Position numbers and translations under genes: made by a program. Source: Gammaproteobacteria bacterium (GTDB lineage Bacteria; Pseudomonadota; Gammaproteobacteria; UBA6429; Thiohalophilaceae). Taken from it: 10,687 nucleotides of DNA. Positions 6,635 to 10,687 of this stretch are shown piece by piece. The first letter of the stretch is position 1, and every line of letters starts with the position of its first letter. The notes under the pieces were generated by a model. It had not been told where the DNA came from, did no database searches, and saw nothing but the letters and a program-made list of their open reading frames with translations. The stretch lies in assembly GCA_003233255.1 (NCBI GenBank), contig QILH01000013.1, positions 1-10,687 on the forward strand, given 5' to 3'.

Positions 6635-7624
6635 ATGTGGATCGATAAAACCATTTCACAGAAAAAACGTTTTTTGGCTGGATGCATTATTAAACCCATG
6701 CGCCGATTAAGCAAACTGTGCTCGAACGACTGGGGCAATCCCGAGCAGCTCACTCAAATTCTACAGCTGCATTTTCAGAATTTTCCGACTTGCCAGCTGC
6801 TATATTGTCTGGATGCCAAAGGCACGCAATTTAGTGGCCTTGTATCGAATAATGAAGTCGATCTAGCGTCGCTTGGCCAGGATCTGCATGAACGTCCTTT
6901 TTTTCAGGGCTTGCTACCCTATAAAGGCATGGCGCTGTCTGCAATCTATCTGAATCATAAAAACGCTCAACCCTGCATAACCGCGTTAGCGGCGGTTACC
7001 CATGAGGGCGATTTACTGGGCTTTATTGCGGCGGATTTTTATATTTCGCATTTACCGCGCTTAACTCTGCAAACGAATGAACCTCAGCGTAGCTGGACGC
7101 AATACAAAGGCGACCCATCGATTCGTAGTACGGTGTTTATGCAGGAACGTACGGTGAGTCATTTTGATCTTCGCCTGGAAAAAGTAACCTATGTTATTTC
7201 TACCCTCTTAAAAAAACACGGGATTTTTCATGCTCAAATCGATTTCTCCAGTTCGCGGTTGGTGCTTTGGTCGGTTGAATCCCCCTTTGACTTCCGGGTT
7301 CTATGCGCAGATGAACTGTTTGCTCATGAACTAATGGATACCTATTCACGCCAGGATTACCCAGCTGATGCGCTCATCCCGGAGAATCTAATCACAAAAG
7401 TATTGGCGCAATTCAAGGCCCTGCGTCATGCCGATGAGACCATTTATTTGCGTAGCGGTATGATCAATATTATCAACGGCACCGTTGGCCTGACGTTTTC
7501 CTGTGATGGCTTTCATATGATGAGTGTGACTGAATTTTTGAATAAAGATATTCAATTCTGGATTGGTGCGAATGTTGATCAAAAAATGCCGTCAACCACG
7601 ATACCCTTTATGGAATCGGCTTAA
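6635..7624 (+). CDS. Soluble Cache/PDC sensor-domain protein of unknown function
   Basis: Protein of 329 aa without signal peptide or membrane helix, so probably cytoplasmic. Residues about 50-140 read as a PDC/Cache sensor half: CLDAKGTQFSGLVSNN, then GQDLHERPFFQGLLP, then LSAIYLNHKNAQPCITALAA and DLLGFIAADFYISHLP. This order (D-x-x-G, R-P-F/Y-F, S-x-x-Y-x-x-x-x-x-x-x-P-C-I-T, L-G-x-x-x-A-D) is characteristic. The C-terminal half (about 175-329), ending in GTVGLTFSCDGFHMMSVTEFLNKDIQFWIG, matches no domain I can name. No GGDEF, EAL, kinase or methyl-accepting segment is present, so any output would be through a partner. The ribosome site AAGGAG is strong. It lies alone between the pilin cluster and pilB with wide gaps on both sides, which suggests its own transcript. 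A role in pilus control is only guilt by position. Confidence 0.75.
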   Translation: MWIDKTISQKKRFLAGCIIKPMRRLSKLCSNDWGNPEQLTQILQLHFQNFPTCQLLYCLDAKGTQFSGLVSNNEVDLASLGQDLHERPFFQGLLPYKGMALSAIYLNHKNAQPCITALAAVTHEGDLLGFIAADFYISHLPRLTLQTNEPQRSWTQYKGDPSIRSTVFMQERTVSHFDLRLEKVTYVISTLLKKHGIFHAQIDFSSSRLVLWSVESPFDFRVLCADELFAHELMDTYSRQDYPADALIPENLITKVLAQFKALRHADETIYLRSGMINIINGTVGLTFSCDGFHMMSVTEFLNKDIQFWIGANVDQKMPSTTIPFMESA

Positions 7625-8086
7625 ATCAGGATCCTTCACCTTCGCTCCACATGCTTTGAACCGCTGCCGCGTTTCATGCAGTATTCGCTACGGTTAGGAT
7701 GACAATGAAACGGTCATCCTGAAAATCTCTACTACGCCTGAAAGTCTTTCCTGACCGTAGCGAAGTACAGGATGACAATCATGTTCTTAAACCGAGTTCA
7801 GGTCATTTAGTCATCTGTTTGCATTTTGGTACGAATATGGATTTCACACCCAATAACCAGTATTTTTCTCGAAGTTAGCCGAAAAAACTCAATTAAGCTA
7901 TTGATTTATAGGCACTAATAACGTAAAAATAGGGGTCGTATTTAGATTCAAAACGACTAGACTATTATATAGATATCGCATTGGTGTAATAGAAACTAAA
8001 TTTTCGTGGTTTTGTGACGATATTTTGCTAGTCCCGAAAAGAAAAACGATATTATCTCATGTTAGGTAACTGATAAAAGCAGATTT
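7625..8086. other. Intergenic region upstream of pilB
   Basis: 462 bp without a supportable gene. The left part holds the repeat listed at 7685-7779. The right part (7900-8086) is AT-rich and presumably has the pilB promoter; the best candidate I see is TTAGAT (7942-7947), an 18-nt spacer and TATATA (7966-7971), which is weak. No sigma-54 motif with correct GG-N10-GC spacing was found here. The ribosome site of pilB (AAAAGCAG) is poor. Confidence 0.45.
7685..7779. repeat. Palindromic intergenic repeat, likely of a dispersed type
   Basis: Outer arms TCGCTACGGT (7685-7694) and ACCGTAGCGA (7754-7763) are perfect complements. Inside lies AGGATGAC/GTCATCCT (7696-7703/7713-7720, 9-nt loop), and AGGATGACAAT occurs twice in the same orientation (7696-7706, 7769-7779). 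The phrase GTCATCCT near CG(C/A)AGCGA-like arms resembles short palindromic sequences scattered between genes in many proteobacterial genomes. Copy number cannot be judged from one window. No T-tract follows the hairpins on the plus strand, so it is not an obvious terminator. Confidence 0.6.
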
Positions 8087-9802
8087 ATGGCAACTCCAAA
8101 TCCACAGATTCAACTAGGCGGTCTGGCACGTAAGCTTGTCGCCGACGGCCTGTTGCCCGAACCCAAGGCCCTCGAGGCACAGAAAAAGGCCTTCGAAACC
8201 AAAACTCCATTTGTAAATTATCTGGTCACTAAAAAACTGGTCAGTGGCCTGGATGTTGCGAAGACGGCGGCCAATGAGTTTGGCGTTCCGGTGGTGGATA
8301 TCAATGCCATTGATTTTGATTCTGAGGTCATCAAACTGGTCAGTGAAAAGCTGATCCGAAAACACCGCACCCTACCTATATATAAACGGGGCAGCCGCCT
8401 GTTTGTTGCGGTATCAGACCCAACCAACCTGCAAGGGCTGGATGAGATCAAATTCCAGGCCGGTATGGGTACCGAAGCGATATTAGTCGAGGATAACAAG
8501 CTTACCACCGCGATCGAAAAGGCCATGGAAGAGAGCGACAGTGTCATGGCGGGGCTCGGCGATGCTGATTTAGACGATGTTGATTTTGCCGATGAAGATG
8601 CCGTTGGCGGTCCCGATGTCCCCGAGAGCGAGATTGACGACACACCGGTAGTTCGTTTTATCAATAAAGTATTGCTGGATGCCATTAATAAGGGCGCATC
8701 GGATATTCACTTCGAACCCTATGAAAAAAATTACCGCGTGCGCTTGCGCATGGACGGCATGTTAACCGAAGTTGCCTCCCCTCCCGTTGGTATGGCCCCT
8801 AAACTCTCGGCACGGATCAAGGTTATGTCGCGGTTAGATATCTCTGAACGTCGAGTCCCACAGGACGGACGTATTAAATTGAATTTATCCAAAAACCGGG
8901 CGATCGATTTTCGGGTTAATACCTGTCCTACCCTCTATGGTGAAAAAATCGTATTACGGATCCTTGATCCGAGCTCGGCCAAAATGGGCATTGATGCGCT
9001 CGGATTTGAACCGTTTCAAAAAGACATCTACATGGAAAATCTGGCCAAGCCCTATGGCATGATTCTGGTCACCGGCCCCACCGGCAGTGGTAAGACGGTT
9101 TCGTTGTATACCGGGGTGAATGTGTTAAACCAGCCCGGGGTAAACATCTGTACCGCCGAAGACCCGTCTGAAATTAATATGCCGGGCGTGAATCAGGTCA
9201 ACGTCAACGTAAAAGTCGGTTTAACCTTTGCCAGTGCCTTGCGTGCTTTTTTACGCCAGGATCCCGACATCGTGCTGGTCGGCGAGATCCGGGATCTGGA
9301 AACGGCCGAGATTGCCATCAAGGCCGCCCAAACCGGTCATCTGGTTTTATCGACCTTACACACCAATGATGCACCACAAACCCTCACCCGCTTAAGTAAC
9401 ATGGGAGTAGCTCCCTATAACATTGCCTCCTCGGTTAACTTAATTATTGCGCAGCGGTTGGCTCGTCGTCTTTGCACACATTGCAAAAAACCGATCAAGG
9501 TTCCAAACGAAGCCTTGCTCAAAGAAGGCTTTACCAAGGCCGAGGTGGCAAAAGGCATAACCATACATGCCCCAGTCGGATGCGATCAATGCAATGAAGG
9601 TTATAAAGGGCGAGTTGGTATTTATCAGGTGATGCCGGTCACGGAAACCATTGGCCGAATTATTATGGAAGGCGGCAATTCAATGCAAATCGCCGACCAG
9701 GCCGTCAAAGACGGCGTGCCTGATCTGCGCCAATCGGGTTTGAAAAAAGTCAGAGATGGCATGACCAGTCTGGATGAAATCAACCGCGTAACAAAAGATT
9801 AG
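8087..9802 (+). CDS. pilB: Type IV pilus extension ATPase PilB
   Basis: Cytoplasmic hexameric motor that drives pilus assembly through PilC. The 571-aa length is normal for the family. An N-terminal T2SSE/MshEN-like domain (about 10-150) precedes an acidic linker (about 155-185, DADLDDVDFADEDAV). The catalytic half has ASDIHFEPYE (about 205), Walker A GPTGSGKT (330-337), an Asp box AEDPSEI (about 357-363), Walker B DPDIVLVGEIRD (392-403), a His box with H418 and H425 (TGHLVLSTLHT), and the zinc-binding tetracysteine C463/C466 and C499/C502. The zinc site and the SSVNLIIAQRLARRLC motif fit PilB-type extension ATPases rather than the PilT retraction ATPase. The first N-domain motif reads GLARKLVADGLL rather than the RLG form of strong c-di-GMP binders, so binding cannot be assumed. 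Ser361 replaces the usual Val of EDPVE. It is followed after 81 bp by pilC, probably in the same operon. Confidence 0.97.
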   Translation: MATPNPQIQLGGLARKLVADGLLPEPKALEAQKKAFETKTPFVNYLVTKKLVSGLDVAKTAANEFGVPVVDINAIDFDSEVIKLVSEKLIRKHRTLPIYKRGSRLFVAVSDPTNLQGLDEIKFQAGMGTEAILVEDNKLTTAIEKAMEESDSVMAGLGDADLDDVDFADEDAVGGPDVPESEIDDTPVVRFINKVLLDAINKGASDIHFEPYEKNYRVRLRMDGMLTEVASPPVGMAPKLSARIKVMSRLDISERRVPQDGRIKLNLSKNRAIDFRVNTCPTLYGEKIVLRILDPSSAKMGIDALGFEPFQKDIYMENLAKPYGMILVTGPTGSGKTVSLYTGVNVLNQPGVNICTAEDPSEINMPGVNQVNVNVKVGLTFASALRAFLRQDPDIVLVGEIRDLETAEIAIKAAQTGHLVLSTLHTNDAPQTLTRLSNMGVAPYNIASSVNLIIAQRLARRLCTHCKKPIKVPNEALLKEGFTKAEVAKGITIHAPVGCDQCNEGYKGRVGIYQVMPVTETIGRIIMEGGNSMQIADQAVKDGVPDLRQSGLKKVRDGMTSLDEINRVTKD

Positions 9803-9883
9803 ACAGGCCGAAAGACCAAACTAGTCTGAAAATTAACTAAAATTAAAAAACAGTCACGACCATTAATAACTAAGGATTAAGCC

Positions 9884-10687
9884 ATGGCAACAACCACAGC
9901 ATCGAAACAGGATATTTTTGTCTGGGAAGGCCGCGATAAAAAAGGCCAGAAGATCAAAGGTGAATTAGGTGGTAAAAATATCTCTTTAGTCAGGGCCAAT
10001 CTACGTCGCCAGGGCATCAACCCTACGAAAGTTCGTAAAAAAGCCAAACCCTTGTTCGGTGGTCGAGGACGAGTTAAATCTAAAGACATCGCCCTGTTTG
10101 CCCGTCAACTCTCCACCATGATGACCGCCGGCGTTCCGTTGGTGCAGGCCTTCGATATTATTGGTCGCGGTCACGAAAATCAGGGTATGCACGATCTGCT
10201 CGTAACCATTAAGGCCGATGTTGAAGGCGGTAGTACCCTTTCGGATGCACTGGGCAAACACCCTTATCACTTCGATGAGTTGTTTGTAAATCTAGTCCAG
10301 GCTGGTGAGCACGCCGGTATCCTTGATGATATCCTCGATAAAGTCGCCACCTATAAAGAAAAAACCGAATCCATCAAGGGCAAGATCAAAAAAGCCATGT
10401 TCTACCCAGCCGCAGTTTTAGGCATTTCGTTTATTATCACCGCCATCTTGATGATCTTTGTTATCCCGGAATTTGCTGCATTGTTTTCAGGCTTTGGCGC
10501 AGATTTACCGGCAATGACCAAATTCGTAGTGAACTTGTCAGAAATATTCCAGGATTACTGGTGGTTGATCTTCGGCAGTATCATCGGGGGTATTGTCGGT
10601 ATATTTCAGGCCAAAAAACGCTCCAAACCCTTTAATCACTTTATGGATCGCTTATTACTTAAGATCCCCATATTAGGCACTATCCTG
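9884..10687 (+). CDS. pilC: Type IV pilus inner-membrane platform protein PilC (3' end cut)
   Basis: Polytopic inner-membrane protein that couples PilB (and PilT) ATPases to pilin insertion. The frame is open from ATG 9884 to the window end, giving 268 of an expected roughly 400 residues. N-terminal FVWEGRDKKGQKIKGEL (12-28) is the usual PilC opening. The first T2SSF cytoplasmic domain (about 68-175) has ARQLSTMMTAGVPLVQAFDI and FDELFVNLVQAGEHAGILD. The first membrane helix is at about 176-198 (AAVLGISFIITAILMIFVIPEF) and the second at about 226-241; then FNHFMDRLLLKIPILGTIL leads into the second domain at the cut. AAGGA lies about 8 nt before the ATG. PilC rather than GspF is supported by direct linkage to pilB. 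Confidence 0.96.
   Translation, partial: MATTTASKQDIFVWEGRDKKGQKIKGELGGKNISLVRANLRRQGINPTKVRKKAKPLFGGRGRVKSKDIALFARQLSTMMTAGVPLVQAFDIIGRGHENQGMHDLLVTIKADVEGGSTLSDALGKHPYHFDELFVNLVQAGEHAGILDDILDKVATYKEKTESIKGKIKKAMFYPAAVLGISFIITAILMIFVIPEFAALFSGFGADLPAMTKFVVNLSEIFQDYWWLIFGSIIGGIVGIFQAKKRSKPFNHFMDRLLLKIPILGTIL

Noticed and set aside
7850..7885. Sigma-28-like -10 box GCCGAAAA upstream of pilB
   Set aside because: The matching -35 half at the right spacing is poor, about half of the consensus positions.
1..10687. tRNA, rRNA, CRISPR arrays, complete insertion sequences
   Set aside because: No cloverleaf, rRNA core sequence, regular repeat-spacer pattern or transposase gene was seen.

Overview
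The window looks like part of a gammaproteobacterial chromosome. It pairs a type II secretion (T2SS) gspC-gspD-gspE operon with type IV pilus (T4P) genes: two type IVa-like prepilins, a TfpX/TfpZ accessory protein, pilB and pilC. Gene content, a strong -24/-12 (sigma-54) promoter match upstream of the first pilin, and moderate GC content all fit that group. I cannot name the genus from the sequence.

Layout. On the minus strand, 1-3531 is a tightly packed operon transcribed leftward: gspC (inner-membrane clamp), gspD (outer-membrane secretin) and the start of gspE (cytoplasmic ATPase, cut by the window edge). A divergent intergenic region (3532-4268) carries a sigma-54-type promoter at 3973-3988 and, after it, about 270 nt of leader with an ordered set of inverted repeats. 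The plus strand then has a cysteine-free prepilin (4269-4823), a perfect 15-bp hairpin, a second, PilE-like prepilin with two cysteines (4912-5358), and a three-helix TfpX/TfpZ-type pilin accessory protein (5457-6296). Next comes a soluble protein of unknown function with a Cache/PDC-type sensor domain (6635-7624), then a repeat-bearing spacer (7625-8086), then pilB (8087-9802) and the first two thirds of pilC (9884 to the window end).

How they work together. PilB powers pilus extension through the platform protein PilC, and the two prepilins are the substrates, with TfpX as a likely helper for pilin handling. GspC, GspD and GspE are the T2SS counterparts of the alignment protein, secretin and motor. 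Both machines need one prepilin peptidase (PilD), which is not in the window but often follows pilC.

The most unusual element is the long structured leader between the sigma-54 promoter and the first pilin. It could be an uncharacterised cis-regulatory RNA or an old MITE-like insertion. Other points worth a second look are the cysteine-free pilin, the strong hairpin without a T-tract between the pilins, the orphan Cache-domain protein, and the matching charge bias of the GspC linker (basic) and the GspD tail (acidic).
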